Assembly: GCA_016780825.1 (NCBI GenBank)
Contig: JADHLF010000035.1
Coordinates: 1-28,260, forward strand
Length of the DNA stretch: 28,260 nucleotides
Reading direction: 5' to 3'
DNA from: Planktomarina sp.
GTDB taxonomy: Bacteria; Pseudomonadota; Alphaproteobacteria; Rhodobacterales; Rhodobacteraceae
The position numbers and the translations under genes were made by a program. The stretch's first letter is position 1. Each line of letters opens with the position of its first letter. The notes under the pieces were generated by a model, which saw only the letters and a program-made list of their open reading frames with translations, was not told the origin of the DNA and ran no database searches. Shown here in pieces: positions 6,105 through 14,400 of this stretch.

Positions 6105-6548
6105 CTATTTTGACCCGTGGCGCGCTGCGCGGTTGATGACCACCGTTGTCAAAATGAGATCCACCAACCCCTGTTTGCGGTCGGTGATGAGCATTAAGAT
6201 CACCGAAACGATTTGCAAGCTGGTGGCATAGGCGATCATCGTACCTGCGGTGTGCAGCAGCGCGTAAAGCCCATCCAACGGGCGATCGGGGCCTTGACGA
6301 AATTCTATGCCAAGCATGCGCATGCCCATGGTTGACGAATGGATCGTAAGTCCAAGGAAGCGATAGAAAAATCCCACGATGAGCCAGAGGCCGGGAAAAA
6401 AGAGAAGGCCAATTCCGAAGCTCAGCAGGCTGATAAGGAAGGTGATGACTGTTATGGCCACGCAATCAATAAACCAGGCGATGAGACGCTTTAGGTTTAC
6501 ATCATGGTAATAGGCGGCCTGTTCAATCGGATCAGGTAAATCGGTCAT
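6105..6548 (-). CDS. RDD-family integral membrane protein
   Basis: 147 residues, inner membrane. The N-terminal part has the family signature of Arg then Asp around the first helix (LKRLIAWFIDCVAIT, about 19-33). Hydrophobic segments run at about 25-46, 50-68 (LLFFPGLWLIVGFFYRFLG) and 101-124. The TMGMRMLGIEF stretch between helices 2 and 3 is typical of the family. RDD proteins have varied or unknown roles; some act in ion exchange. The start at 6548 (MTDLPDP) is preferred over an upstream GTG because the DPIEQAAYYHDVNLKR lead-in is the usual N-terminus of short RDD proteins. The gene lies 54 bases downstream of the DUF2852 gene and may share its transcript. Confidence 0.85.
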   Translation of the reverse strand: MTDLPDPIEQAAYYHDVNLKRLIAWFIDCVAITVITFLISLLSFGIGLLFFPGLWLIVGFFYRFLGLTIHSSTMGMRMLGIEFRQGPDRPLDGLYALLHTAGTMIAYATSLQIVSVILMLITDRKQGLVDLILTTVVINRAARHGSK

Positions 6549-6602
6549 AATCAAACTTTCGCAAAGGCGCTCCACCCGCGCGGGGCGGAGCGTTGTCTTG
6601 GG

Positions 6603-7025
6603 TTAAACCTCGGCCTGCGCCGGTTCGTCCTGCGTTTTGCGGCTCCGGTCTTTCATAAATTGGTCAAATTCTGATTGATCCTTGGCGGCTCGAAGACGGT
6701 CCATAAAGGCTTCAAATTGCAATTGCTCTTCCTCAAGCCGGCGCAGAGTGTCGGCCTTATAGGCGTCAAAGGCTGTGTTGCCGCTCGAGGCATCGCGGCG
6801 GTAAAAAGATTTTGCGCGCGAACAAGAGTGAGATTTTGAAAACATGCGTTTGCTCCAGATCATATAAAACAAAAGGGCGAGACCCAGGGGCCAAAAGAAG
6901 ATGAATCCGAGGATCATAGCGGCCATCCAGGCGCCTTTGCCTCTGCGGTCCATCCAGTTTTCACAAGCCGAGACCCATCCGTCTTGTGAGGAGGGGTGTT
7001 TGGCTTCTGGGGCGAGGGTGGTCAT
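6603..7025 (-). CDS. DUF2852 membrane protein
   Basis: 140 residues. A conserved segment with one strong transmembrane helix, GAWMAAMILGFIFFWPLGLALL at about 31-52, preceded by an amphipathic lead and followed by a basic stretch (SKRMFSKSHSCSR) and a charged, coiled-coil-like C-terminal half rich in Glu/Arg/Gln (DTLRRLEEEQLQFEAFMDRL). This is the pattern of DUF2852, a family largely confined to alphaproteobacteria with no assigned function. AAAGGAG just upstream supports the start at 7025. The upstream 90 bases carry two copies of ATGTAAA-N5-TTTACAT, so the gene is probably under specific control by a dimeric regulator. By positive-inside reasoning the C-terminal half should be cytoplasmic. 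Confidence 0.85.
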   Translation of the reverse strand: MTTLAPEAKHPSSQDGWVSACENWMDRRGKGAWMAAMILGFIFFWPLGLALLFYMIWSKRMFSKSHSCSRAKSFYRRDASSGNTAFDAYKADTLRRLEEEQLQFEAFMDRLRAAKDQSEFDQFMKDRSRKTQDEPAQAEV

Positions 7026-7042
7026 TTTGGTCTCCTTTGTTG

Positions 7043-7061
7043 ATGTAAATAATGTTTACAT
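7043..7061. promoter_or_regulatory. Operator-like palindrome, copy 1 (ATGTAAA-N5-TTTACAT)
   Basis: ATGTAAA (7043-7049), TAATG, TTTACAT (7055-7061): a 19-bp interrupted palindrome with perfect 7-bp arms. It sits about 18 bases upstream of the DUF2852 start codon, overlapping the likely -10 to +1 region on the leftward strand, a position suited to repression. Confidence 0.6.
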
Positions 7062-7100
7062 TGAGAATGTGGGAGAGGGTGCACTGATTTGCAAGAGGGT

Positions 7101-7119
7101 ATGTAAATCTTTTTTACAT
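7101..7119. promoter_or_regulatory. Operator-like palindrome, copy 2 (ATGTAAA-N5-TTTACAT)
   Basis: ATGTAAA (7101-7107), TCTTT, TTTACAT (7113-7119): identical arms and identical 5-base spacer length to the copy at 7043-7061, with different spacer sequence. Centres are 58 bp apart. It overlaps the stop codon of the upstream leftward gene. Same arms with different spacer argues for a binding site rather than a simple duplication. Confidence 0.6.
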
Positions 7120-7587
7120 TTCTCGACTGAAAGCGGAAATCCGCCCCCGACACAGCTCGGCCATCTGCTGAGGCGCGCAGCCGAAGACATGAATGGGCGT
7201 GCCCGCGGCCGCATAGATCTTTGGATAATTCAGCAACGCTTCATCAAAAAATGTAGATATCTCTGTCAGATGCCCCACGGGGCTCACGCCGCCGATGGCA
7301 AATCCGGTGACGGCGCGGATTCTTGCGGCATCGGTCTTGCCCAATGGCTCATCGGCCAAAAGCGCTGCGCGTTCAAGATCCACCTGCCGCGCACCGGCCG
7401 TCACGAAAAGATAAAGCGCGCCGCTCAACGCACCTTCAAAGAGGATAGATTTTGCAATCTGATCTACCGCACAGCCCAGACTTTCTGCGGCCGCTTTCGC
7501 GGTGGTGGCTTGACCTGTTTCGATAATCTCGAGAGTCGGATCGGCGATAAAGAGCGCAGATTTTACCCGTTTTAGGCTTTTACTCAT
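7114..7587 (-). CDS. YbaK/ProX-type aminoacyl-tRNA deacylase
   Basis: 157 residues, full-length single YbaK/aa-tRNA deacylase domain. Family features: DQIAKSILF (about 41-49), VDLERAALLA (69-78), the glycine-rich GFAIGGVSPVGH (95-106), and FDEALLNYPKIYAAAGTP (113-130). These proteins hydrolyse mischarged tRNA in trans, for example Cys- or Ala-tRNA(Pro); which tRNA is edited here cannot be told from sequence. The ribosome site is poor (GGGG about 8 bases upstream). It is divergent from glnE with 45 bases between starts, and lies upstream of the DUF2852 gene on the same strand with 88 bases between. Confidence 0.9.
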   Translation of the reverse strand: MSKSLKRVKSALFIADPTLEIIETGQATTAKAAAESLGCAVDQIAKSILFEGALSGALYLFVTAGARQVDLERAALLADEPLGKTDAARIRAVTGFAIGGVSPVGHLTEISTFFDEALLNYPKIYAAAGTPIHVFGCAPQQMAELCRGRISAFSREM

Positions 7588-7632
7588 AGCGACCCCATTG
7601 ACCTCGTCTCACTTGATCAGCAGTTTGACGGT

Positions 7633-10386
7633 ATGACATTAATCGAGTCAATCCAACGCAGTCCCATTGCCTTCGAAACCGACCGCGGCCAAGCGCTTGC
7701 GGCCGATTGGGGCGCCAGTGGCGCCTTGGCGGAGGTTCTGACGGGTATAGGCGGCTGCAGCCCCTATCTTTGCGACCTGCTGCGCCAAGAAAAAGACTGG
7801 CTGGCTGAGGCTGTCACCCTGAAGGCGCCGCTTGAGAATGTGCTGCCCGCAGATGTTGGACCTCAGATCGGGGCAGGGCTGCGTCAGGCCAAGCGGCGGG
7901 TGGCGGGTTTCTTGGCCATGGCGGAAGTCTCCGGTGCCTATTCATTGGCGCAATCGACCCAAGCCCTGACAGATTTTGCGGACCAAGCGGTGAGCTTGGC
8001 CTTTGAGGCCGCATTGGCGCCCTATCAAGCCTCGGGCAAGCTGCCGCAAGAGACCGGCTTGTTCGTCATTGCGATGGGAAAAATGGGGGCGGGCGAGCTC
8101 AATTATTCGTCAGATACTGATCTGGTGGTGATGTTCGATGACCGCGAAATGGATCACTTTGAAGCTGCACAGCGCCGCCAAATTTTGGTGCGGGCCACCC
8201 GCGCAGCAACCAAGTTGCTCCATGACATTACCGAGCATGGCTATGTTTTTCGCACCGATCTGCGCCTGCGACCGGATCCTTCCGTGACACCAATCTGCGT
8301 CGCGATGAGCTCGGCTTTGGACTATTATGAGAGTCTGGGCCGCACATGGGAGCGGGCGGCCTTTATCAAAGCGCGGGTCTGCGCAGGTGACCGGAAGGCC
8401 GGCGCGGATTTCTTGGCGCAGATGGTGCCCTTTGTCTGGCGCCGCTATCTCGATTTTGCTGCGATAGAGGAGGCTCATGCGCTGCGCTTGAAAATCCGCA
8501 CCAAGACCGGCGCAAGAGGCGCGATCCACCTGCCCGGTCATGACGTGAAACTGGGCCGCGGAGGCATTCGCGAGATTGAGTTTTTCACCCAAACGCGGCA
8601 ACTCATCTCAGGGGGGCGGGATGCGGATTTGCGATCCAGCCAAACCCTGGCCGCATTGGATCAATTGGCAGCGAAAGATTGGATCACCGAGGCCATTAAG
8701 AATCAACTGCACCGCAGTTACCAGGTTTTGCGGCACACGGAGCACGCCATCCAAATGATCCGCGACGCGCAAACACAAAGCGTGCCGACATCACAGGAGG
8801 GCATTGCCCGAGTCGCGGGGTTGTTGGGGCTGTCTGCATCTGAGTTTCTCACCCAGACAGGGGCGCATTTAAATGCGGTCCATGCCATCACGGAGTCATT
8901 CTTCGCGCCAGCTCAGGCCAATGCGCCAGAGGTCGCATTAGACGACCACCATGAGATCACCCAGTATTGGCCAAGCTATGCGGCCATGCGCTCGGAGCGG
9001 GCGACCGCATTGTTTGATACGCTGCGGCCTGAAATTCTGGCACGGTTGCAACAGGCGCCTGACCCGAAAGAAGCCCTTATTCATTTCGATAATTTTTTGC
9101 GGGGATTGCCGGCAGGTATTCAAGTTTTTTCACTCTTTGCAGCCAATCCAAAACTGGTGGAGCTTTTGACGGATATTGTGGTGAGTGCCCCGGCCTTGGC
9201 GCAATATTTGGGGCGCAATTCGGGGGTGCTGGATGCGGTTTTGAGTGGGGAATTTTTTGCTCCTTGGCCCGGAACGCAGGGTCTGGCGGGGCAATTGGCC
9301 AAGCGGCTGGCGGCGGCGGAAGATTATGAAACCGGTCTGGATTTGGCCCGCATTTGGACCAAAGAGTGGCATTTCCGCATCGGCGTGCATTTGCTGGAGG
9401 GGCTGATCACACCCCAAGACGCCGCAAGCCATTATGCGCAGTTGGCAGAGGCGGTTTTGACGGCGGTCTTTGACTTTGTGCATCAAAATTTCGCACTTAA
9501 ATTTGGACATATTCCTCGGTCCGATTGCGCCATTCTCGCCATGGGCTCGCTCGGTGCCGGTCAATTGAATTCTCAGTCGGATCTCGACATGATTTTGATT
9601 TTTGATGCGGATGTGACGGCGCAGTCGGATGGTGCGAAATCTTTGTCATGCCGCCAGTATTTTTCGCGCTTGACCCAAGCGCTGATTACCGCTTTGACCG
9701 CTCCAACAGCGCATGGGCGGCTCTATGAGGTGGATATGCGTCTGCGCCCGTCGGGCAGAGCTGGGCCGGTGGCGACATCCATTGCAGGGTTTGAGAGCTA
9801 CCAGCGTAAGGAGGCTTGGACCTGGGAGCATTTGGCGCTGACCCGCGGCCGTGCCATTACCGGCAGCGCGGCGTTTCGCGAGACCGTGGAGCGTGTGCGT
9901 CAGCAGATTTTGGATGAAAAGGCCGATTGGCCGACTATATTAGCGGGGCTGCGGGACATGCGGGCCCGGCTGGCCGAGGGCAAACCGCAATCGGGGCTTT
10001 GGGATCTCAAGCGCGGATCTGGCGGCTTGCAAGACATTGAACTCGTGGCGCAGGGCATGGCTGTGATGCAAAACTGCCGAGCGGGAGCCACCGCTGCACA
10101 ATTGCAGAGCGCACAAAGCGGGACTGCCCCGGTGAGGGCCGATTTCTCCCGTTTGGCGCGATCACACGATTGGCTGTCGGATTTACGCCTTCTGCACCAT
10201 CTGATTTGTGGCACCGATGTACAATCCGAAGCCTTTGCCGAAGGCGGCCTTGCCCGGTTGCGTCGGATCATGCAGATGGGACCAGAGGTGGATTTCAAAC
10301 AGGTGATCACCGAACACCGCAGACAATGCGCAGAAGTGATCAGCCAAATATTGGGACAGAGTGAAGGGCAGGAGAATGCAGGTTGA
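7633..10386 (+). CDS. glnE: Bifunctional glutamine synthetase adenylyltransferase/deadenylase
   Basis: 917 residues, normal for GlnE. Two nucleotidyltransferase domains each keep the full catalytic signature: MGKMGAGELNYSSDTDL (149-164) in the N-terminal deadenylase half, and MGSLGAGQLNSQSDLDM (637-653) in the C-terminal adenylylating half. Each is followed by a LRLRP/MRLRP element (DLRLRPDPS; DMRLRPSGRAGP) and a helical linker domain (GRGGIREIEFFTQ; GSGGLQDIELVAQ). The enzyme adds or removes AMP on glutamine synthetase according to PII/glutamine state, tuning ammonium assimilation. glnA, glnB and glnD are not nearby. A small gene overlaps its 3' end by 11 bases. Function is near certain. Confidence 0.97.
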   Translation: MTLIESIQRSPIAFETDRGQALAADWGASGALAEVLTGIGGCSPYLCDLLRQEKDWLAEAVTLKAPLENVLPADVGPQIGAGLRQAKRRVAGFLAMAEVSGAYSLAQSTQALTDFADQAVSLAFEAALAPYQASGKLPQETGLFVIAMGKMGAGELNYSSDTDLVVMFDDREMDHFEAAQRRQILVRATRAATKLLHDITEHGYVFRTDLRLRPDPSVTPICVAMSSALDYYESLGRTWERAAFIKARVCAGDRKAGADFLAQMVPFVWRRYLDFAAIEEAHALRLKIRTKTGARGAIHLPGHDVKLGRGGIREIEFFTQTRQLISGGRDADLRSSQTLAALDQLAAKDWITEAIKNQLHRSYQVLRHTEHAIQMIRDAQTQSVPTSQEGIARVAGLLGLSASEFLTQTGAHLNAVHAITESFFAPAQANAPEVALDDHHEITQYWPSYAAMRSERATALFDTLRPEILARLQQAPDPKEALIHFDNFLRGLPAGIQVFSLFAANPKLVELLTDIVVSAPALAQYLGRNSGVLDAVLSGEFFAPWPGTQGLAGQLAKRLAAAEDYETGLDLARIWTKEWHFRIGVHLLEGLITPQDAASHYAQLAEAVLTAVFDFVHQNFALKFGHIPRSDCAILAMGSLGAGQLNSQSDLDMILIFDADVTAQSDGAKSLSCRQYFSRLTQALITALTAPTAHGRLYEVDMRLRPSGRAGPVATSIAGFESYQRKEAWTWEHLALTRGRAITGSAAFRETVERVRQQILDEKADWPTILAGLRDMRARLAEGKPQSGLWDLKRGSGGLQDIELVAQGMAVMQNCRAGATAAQLQSAQSGTAPVRADFSRLARSHDWLSDLRLLHHLICGTDVQSEAFAEGGLARLRRIMQMGPEVDFKQVITEHRRQCAEVISQILGQSEGQENAG

Positions 10387-10675
10387 AGATGTGGATCCCA
10401 AAGGCTTGATCCGGGAGAGCTACCTGATTGAGGGAATAACGCCGCCGGAGTGTAAGACCATCTTCTTTGACTGGGCCATTCAAGTGCCGGTAGCGGCGGA
10501 TCCCGCATCCCATATCGCGTTTTGCATCGCCCATTACGGGGCAGGGCAGCCCGATCACCCGATGACCGCTGTCCTAAAGGCCGCATTGGCCCCGGCGCCT
10601 GAGAAAATCAGGCGCGGAGGGCGGGCGGGTCGCATCACGCCAGAAGGTCAGCGGCGCGACGGGCGATCTGTGTGA
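10376..10675 (+). CDS. Small conserved-looking protein downstream of glnE
   Basis: 99 residues, starting inside the glnE 3' end (GAAGG 8 bases upstream). The N-terminal 70 residues look like a real folded unit: GLIRESYLIEGITPPECKTI then FFDWAIQVP, an AHYGAGQPDHPMTAVLKAAL helix, and a basic tail (KIRRGGRAGR). No motif that I can name and no membrane helix. The last 12 or so codons lie antisense to the end of eda (41-base convergent overlap), so the C-terminal tail may be poorly conserved. Position right after glnE suggests cotranscription; whether it has anything to do with nitrogen control is unknown. Confidence 0.7.
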   Translation: MQVEDVDPKGLIRESYLIEGITPPECKTIFFDWAIQVPVAADPASHIAFCIAHYGAGQPDHPMTAVLKAALAPAPEKIRRGGRAGRITPEGQRRDGRSV

Positions 10676-11267
10676 TTTGGTCCCAATCGCCCGCGTCGAT
10701 CAGCGCTTTTGGCGCAATCCAGCTGCCACCCACACAGCGGGTGTTGGGCAGGGCGAGATAGGTTTTCGCATTTTCAGGGGTCACCCCGCCGGTGGGGCAG
10801 AAGGTGATCTGTGGAAGGGGCCCGGCCATGGATCCGAGAGCCGGTGCGCCGCCAGCGGCTTCCGCCGGGAAAAACTTTTGAAAAACGAATCCCTGCTCCA
10901 AGAGCCGCATGGCTTCGGTTGCGGTGGCCGCACCGGGCAGAAGCGGCAAATCATAGTCTCGCGCGGCTTGAATTAAGGTCTCTGTGGCGCCCGGAGAGAC
11001 GCCAAAGGTGGCTCCGGTGGCTTTCGCATCGCGGATCTGCGCGGCGGTGAGCAGGGTGCCAACCCCGGCCATGGCCCCTTCCACTTCGGTGACGGCGGCA
11101 ATAGCCTCCAGTGCGGCGGCCGTGCGCAGGGTGATTTCCAATGCAGGGAGCCCGCCCGCCACAAGGGCGCGGGCCAGGGGCTGGGCATCCTCGACCCGGT
11201 CAATGGTTAAAACCGGAATGACTGGGGCGGCGGTGCAAATCTTTGCGATCATAGCTGTATGGGTCAT
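10635..11267 (-). CDS. eda: KDPG aldolase (2-dehydro-3-deoxyphosphogluconate aldolase)
   Basis: 210-residue class I aldolase that splits KDPG into pyruvate and glyceraldehyde 3-phosphate, the last step of the Entner-Doudoroff pathway; members also act on 4-hydroxy-2-oxoglutarate. The catalytic Glu44 is in LEITLRT and the Schiff-base Lys131 in QKFFPAEAAGG; GVGTLL (68-73) and ITFCPTGGV (154-162) are the phosphate-side loops of the TIM barrel. AGGA upstream supports the start. It follows edd by 9 bases, so both are one operon. Its 3' end overlaps the end of the small gene after glnE by 41 bases in convergent orientation. Confidence 0.96.
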   Translation of the reverse strand: MTHTAMIAKICTAAPVIPVLTIDRVEDAQPLARALVAGGLPALEITLRTAAALEAIAAVTEVEGAMAGVGTLLTAAQIRDAKATGATFGVSPGATETLIQAARDYDLPLLPGAATATEAMRLLEQGFVFQKFFPAEAAGGAPALGSMAGPLPQITFCPTGGVTPENAKTYLALPNTRCVGGSWIAPKALIDAGDWDQITQIARRAADLLA

Positions 11268-11276
11268 GTGTTTTTC

Positions 11277-13082
11277 CTAAATTACGACACCGGCGCCTTG
11301 CGACGCGGCGCCTGCTGTGCGCCGGAAGACAGAGAACAATTCGCGTCCCATGCCCATCTCATTTTCGGAGAGGTCTGGCTTGGCGGGACTGCGCGCCTGC
11401 CAATTCTCAGCCAATGTCTCCAATCGCCCCGCTACAGCGTCCAAGCGCAGCATATCGCCATCTTCGATCTGCGCAATCGGCCCGCCATCAGCAGCCTCTG
11501 GCGACAGGTGGATCGCCGCAGGAACCTTGCCCGAGGCCCCTGACATGCGCCCATCGGTGACCAAGGCGACCCTATGCCCGCGGTCTTGCAAGATCGCGAG
11601 GAAAGGGGTGAGGTTGTGCAGTTCTGGCATACCATTGGCCGCGGGGCCCTGGTAGCGGACGACGACAATCACATCGCGGTTCAAGGCACCGGATTGGAAC
11701 GCTTTTTTGACAGCATCTTGACTATGAAAGACCGCAGCCGGCGCTTCAATAAAGCGCCGCTCTTCGGCCACGGCGGAGATCTTTACCACGGCGTTGCCAA
11801 GATTTCCTGTGAGGTTTTGCAATCCGCCACTGGCTTGGAACGGATCGCTGACCGGGCGCAGAATTTTGTCATTCAGACTGCGCTTTGGCGCCGGGGCATA
11901 GCCCACTGCGCCCTCGGTCAGAACCGCTTGGCGGGTAAAATACTGCAACCCTCGCCCCATGATGGTCATGACATCTTCATGCAAAAGCCCAGCGGTGAGC
12001 AGCTGATCGATCAAATAGGGCAGGCCGCCTGCGGCGTGGAAGTGATTCACATCTGCCAGCCCATTGGGGTAGACCTTGGCCAAGAGCGGTACGATCTGTG
12101 AAATATCGGCGAAATCCTGTGGCTCTATGATCACCCCAGCGGCGCGGGCCATGGCAGGGATATGCAGCACGAGATTGGTGGACCCCCCAGTGGCCATCAG
12201 GCCCACGATACCGTTGACCCAGGCTTTTTCGTCCAGAATGTCTGCGGTCGGGATGAAGGTGCCGCCAAGGGCGGTGTTGGACAAGACCTGCGCTGTGCCC
12301 TGCTGGGTGAGTGCGGCGCGCAGATCGCTGGCAGGGGGCACAAAGCTGGCGCCCGGCAGATGCAGCCCCATGAATTCCATGAGCATTTGATTGGAATTGG
12401 CTGTGCCATAAAAGGTGCAGGTGCCGGGCCCGTGATAGCTGGCCATTTCTGCGGCCATGAGCTCGTCTCGGTCGCAAAGCCCGTCTGCAAAGCGTTTGCG
12501 CACTTCGGTTTTTTCGTCATTGCTGATGCCCGATGGCATGGGGCCAGCGGGCAAAAAGACACAGGGCAAATGTCCAAAGGTGGCTGCGGCGATCACCAAG
12601 CCTGGAACGATTTTATCACAAACCCCCAAGAAAACGGCCGCATCGAATGTGTTGTGTGACAGGCCGATTGCGGCGGCTAGGGCGATTGTGTCGCGCGAAA
12701 ACAGGCTGAGCTCCATGCCCGGTTGCCCCTGGGTGACCCCATCACACATGGCGGGCACCCCAGCGGCCACCTGTGCAGTGGCGCCAAGCGCGCGGGCCGC
12801 TTTTTTGATTTCCTCCGGGTAGGTTTCAAACGGCTGGTGTGCGGAGAGCATATCGTTATAGGCGGTGATGATCCCAATATTTGGCGCGCGCTCTTGCAGG
12901 AGCGTTGATTTGTCATCCCCCATTGCCGCGTAGGCATGGGCCTGGTTGCCACAGCTGAGATGGGCACGGCGGGGTCCATCTCTTGCCGCACGCGTTATTT
13001 TTTCCAGATAGGCGGCGCGGCTGTCTTTTGAGCGCTCAACAATCTTTTGTGTTACGTCTGCCAGTTTAGGATGCAGGGGCAT
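11277..13082 (-). CDS. edd: 6-phosphogluconate dehydratase
   Basis: 601 residues, normal length. An IlvD/Edd-family iron-sulfur dehydratase that turns 6-phosphogluconate into KDPG. Cluster-binding cysteines are expected in AMCDGVTQGQPG (C113) and FLGVCDKIVPG (C155), with a third conserved segment CTFYGTANSNQ. The C-terminal domain has LVTDGRMSGASGKVPAAIH. The start MPLHP at 13082 is chosen because GGAG lies 7 bases upstream; further in-frame starts at 13094 (ATG) and 13136 (TTG) have no ribosome site and the latter would run through the operator. First gene of edd-eda. The TAGCGCTA palindrome 16 bases upstream indicates control by a LacI-type carbon regulator. Confidence 0.96.
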   Translation of the reverse strand: MPLHPKLADVTQKIVERSKDSRAAYLEKITRAARDGPRRAHLSCGNQAHAYAAMGDDKSTLLQERAPNIGIITAYNDMLSAHQPFETYPEEIKKAARALGATAQVAAGVPAMCDGVTQGQPGMELSLFSRDTIALAAAIGLSHNTFDAAVFLGVCDKIVPGLVIAAATFGHLPCVFLPAGPMPSGISNDEKTEVRKRFADGLCDRDELMAAEMASYHGPGTCTFYGTANSNQMLMEFMGLHLPGASFVPPASDLRAALTQQGTAQVLSNTALGGTFIPTADILDEKAWVNGIVGLMATGGSTNLVLHIPAMARAAGVIIEPQDFADISQIVPLLAKVYPNGLADVNHFHAAGGLPYLIDQLLTAGLLHEDVMTIMGRGLQYFTRQAVLTEGAVGYAPAPKRSLNDKILRPVSDPFQASGGLQNLTGNLGNAVVKISAVAEERRFIEAPAAVFHSQDAVKKAFQSGALNRDVIVVVRYQGPAANGMPELHNLTPFLAILQDRGHRVALVTDGRMSGASGKVPAAIHLSPEAADGGPIAQIEDGDMLRLDAVAGRLETLAENWQARSPAKPDLSENEMGMGRELFSVFRRTAGAASQGAGVVI

Positions 13083-13098
13083 AGGTGTCTCCATGATT

Positions 13099-13114
13099 AT
13101 GTTAGCGCTATCAT
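13099..13114. promoter_or_regulatory. LacI-type operator (CceR-like box) upstream of edd
   Basis: ATGTTAGCGCTATCAT: a 16-bp palindrome with a TAGCGCTA core and one mismatched pair, centred about 24 bases before the edd start. TAGCGCTA-centred sites are described for CceR, the LacI-family regulator that represses Entner-Doudoroff genes in Rhodobacter sphaeroides when 6-phosphogluconate is low. Assignment to CceR here is by motif and gene context. Confidence 0.75.
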
Positions 13115-13203
13115 CACACTTCGCACCGGAAATCAATACATATCAGCCCTTGTTGTTAAAGTTTCACTGAATTAGGCCATATCTAACCATAAAGGGGGCA
13201 GAG

Positions 13204-14400
13204 ATGCACAGTGACCATCCGGTGATCCGATTAAAGCCTAAAACCAATGCCCAACGCCTGAGGCATGGGTTTCCCTGGGTCTATGACAATGAGTTGGTCA
13301 CCGACCGCCGCACCAAGGCCATCGCGCCGGGCAGTCTGGCGATCGTGCAAGATCATGGGCAAAACACCATTGGGCTTTTTGCGGTCAATCCAAACTCCAA
13401 AATTTTCGCGCGCAAAATCTCCGATGACTTGGAGTGCACGGTGGATCAAGCCTGGTTTGCAAGGAAGATCGCCAAAGCGTTGGCGCTGCGCGCGGCGCTG
13501 TATAGCGCGCCCTATTATCGTTTGATACATGCGGAAGCCGATGAGCTTCCGGGGCTGATTATTGACCGCTTTTCTGATCTTTTGGTTATCCAACCGAATG
13601 CCGCCTGGGTGGATCAGCGCCTGACGGCCCTGGTGGCAGCTTTGAGCGATATTTTGCGGCCGAAGGCCATTGTTGTGAATGGTGCCGGCCGGGCGCGGGT
13701 TCTGGAGGGGTTAGATGATGCGCGCTATATGGCTTTGGGAGAGATGCCCTCTGACGCGATAGAAGTGGCCATGAATGGCGCGGTGTATTTTGCCGATGTG
13801 GCCGAGGGTCAAAAAACTGGAATTTTCTATGATCAGCGGCCCAACCATAAATTTGTGCAGGATTTGGCACAGGGCAAATCGGTTTTGGACGTCTTTTCGC
13901 ATGTGGGTGGTTTTGGTTTGGCGGCCATGGCCAATGGGGCGGCCTCTGTCACCTGTGTCGACGGCTCGCAGCCCGCGTTAACTTTGGCCAGTCGCGGTGC
14001 TTTGGCCACGCGGGCGGCAACACCTTTTGAAGCGATCAAAGGCGATGCCTTTGACGTCATGGGAGCGCTGGCCGGGCAAGGCAAGACCTATGAGCTTGTG
14101 ATCTGTGACCCTCCGGCCTTCGCCCCGCAAAAATCCGCGCGCGAGTCGGGATTGCGCGCCTATGAGCGCGTGGCTCGTCTCGCCAGTGCGCTGGTGGCTG
14201 AGGGCGGCTATTTGACCCTGTGTTCTTGCTCGCATGCGGCAGATATTGAGCGCTTTCGCGCAGCCTCCATCCGTGGGATTGGCCGGGCTGGGCGGCAGGC
14301 GCAGTTGATCTATACCGGCGGCGCCGGTCCCGATCATCCCCACCACATGGCGCTGGCGGAATCGAGCTATCTGAAAACTCTTGTGTTTCGTATGCAGTGA
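13204..14400 (+). CDS. RlmI-family class I rRNA (cytosine-C5) methyltransferase
   Basis: 398 residues. An N-terminal PUA-like RNA-binding domain (RLRHGFPWVYDNELVTD, GSLAIVQDHGQ) is followed by an EEHEE-type linker (HAEADELPGLIIDRFSD) and a Rossmann SAM domain: FYDQRPNHKFVQ, then VLDVFSHVGGFGLAAMANGA (near 227) for cofactor binding, CDPPAFAPQK (near 301) as motif IV, and CSCSHAADIERF (near 340) holding the catalytic cysteine. It should methylate a cytosine in 23S rRNA, as RlmI does, but the exact base is not shown. Database family name as I recall is the RSP_2647 family of RNA methyltransferases. GGGGG 5 to 6 bases upstream fixes the start. It shares one base of its stop with the PIN gene (TGATG). 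Confidence 0.92.
   Translation: MHSDHPVIRLKPKTNAQRLRHGFPWVYDNELVTDRRTKAIAPGSLAIVQDHGQNTIGLFAVNPNSKIFARKISDDLECTVDQAWFARKIAKALALRAALYSAPYYRLIHAEADELPGLIIDRFSDLLVIQPNAAWVDQRLTALVAALSDILRPKAIVVNGAGRARVLEGLDDARYMALGEMPSDAIEVAMNGAVYFADVAEGQKTGIFYDQRPNHKFVQDLAQGKSVLDVFSHVGGFGLAAMANGAASVTCVDGSQPALTLASRGALATRAATPFEAIKGDAFDVMGALAGQGKTYELVICDPPAFAPQKSARESGLRAYERVARLASALVAEGGYLTLCSCSHAADIERFRAASIRGIGRAGRQAQLIYTGGAGPDHPHHMALAESSYLKTLVFRMQ

Noticed and set aside
9900..10586. 228-codon leftward frame
   Set aside because: Antisense to glnE and the following small gene, both supported; low-complexity Ser/Arg/Pro/Cys translation.
13083..13136. TTG or ATG extension of edd
   Set aside because: It would run through the operator palindrome and has no ribosome site; the MPLHP start has GGAG at correct spacing.
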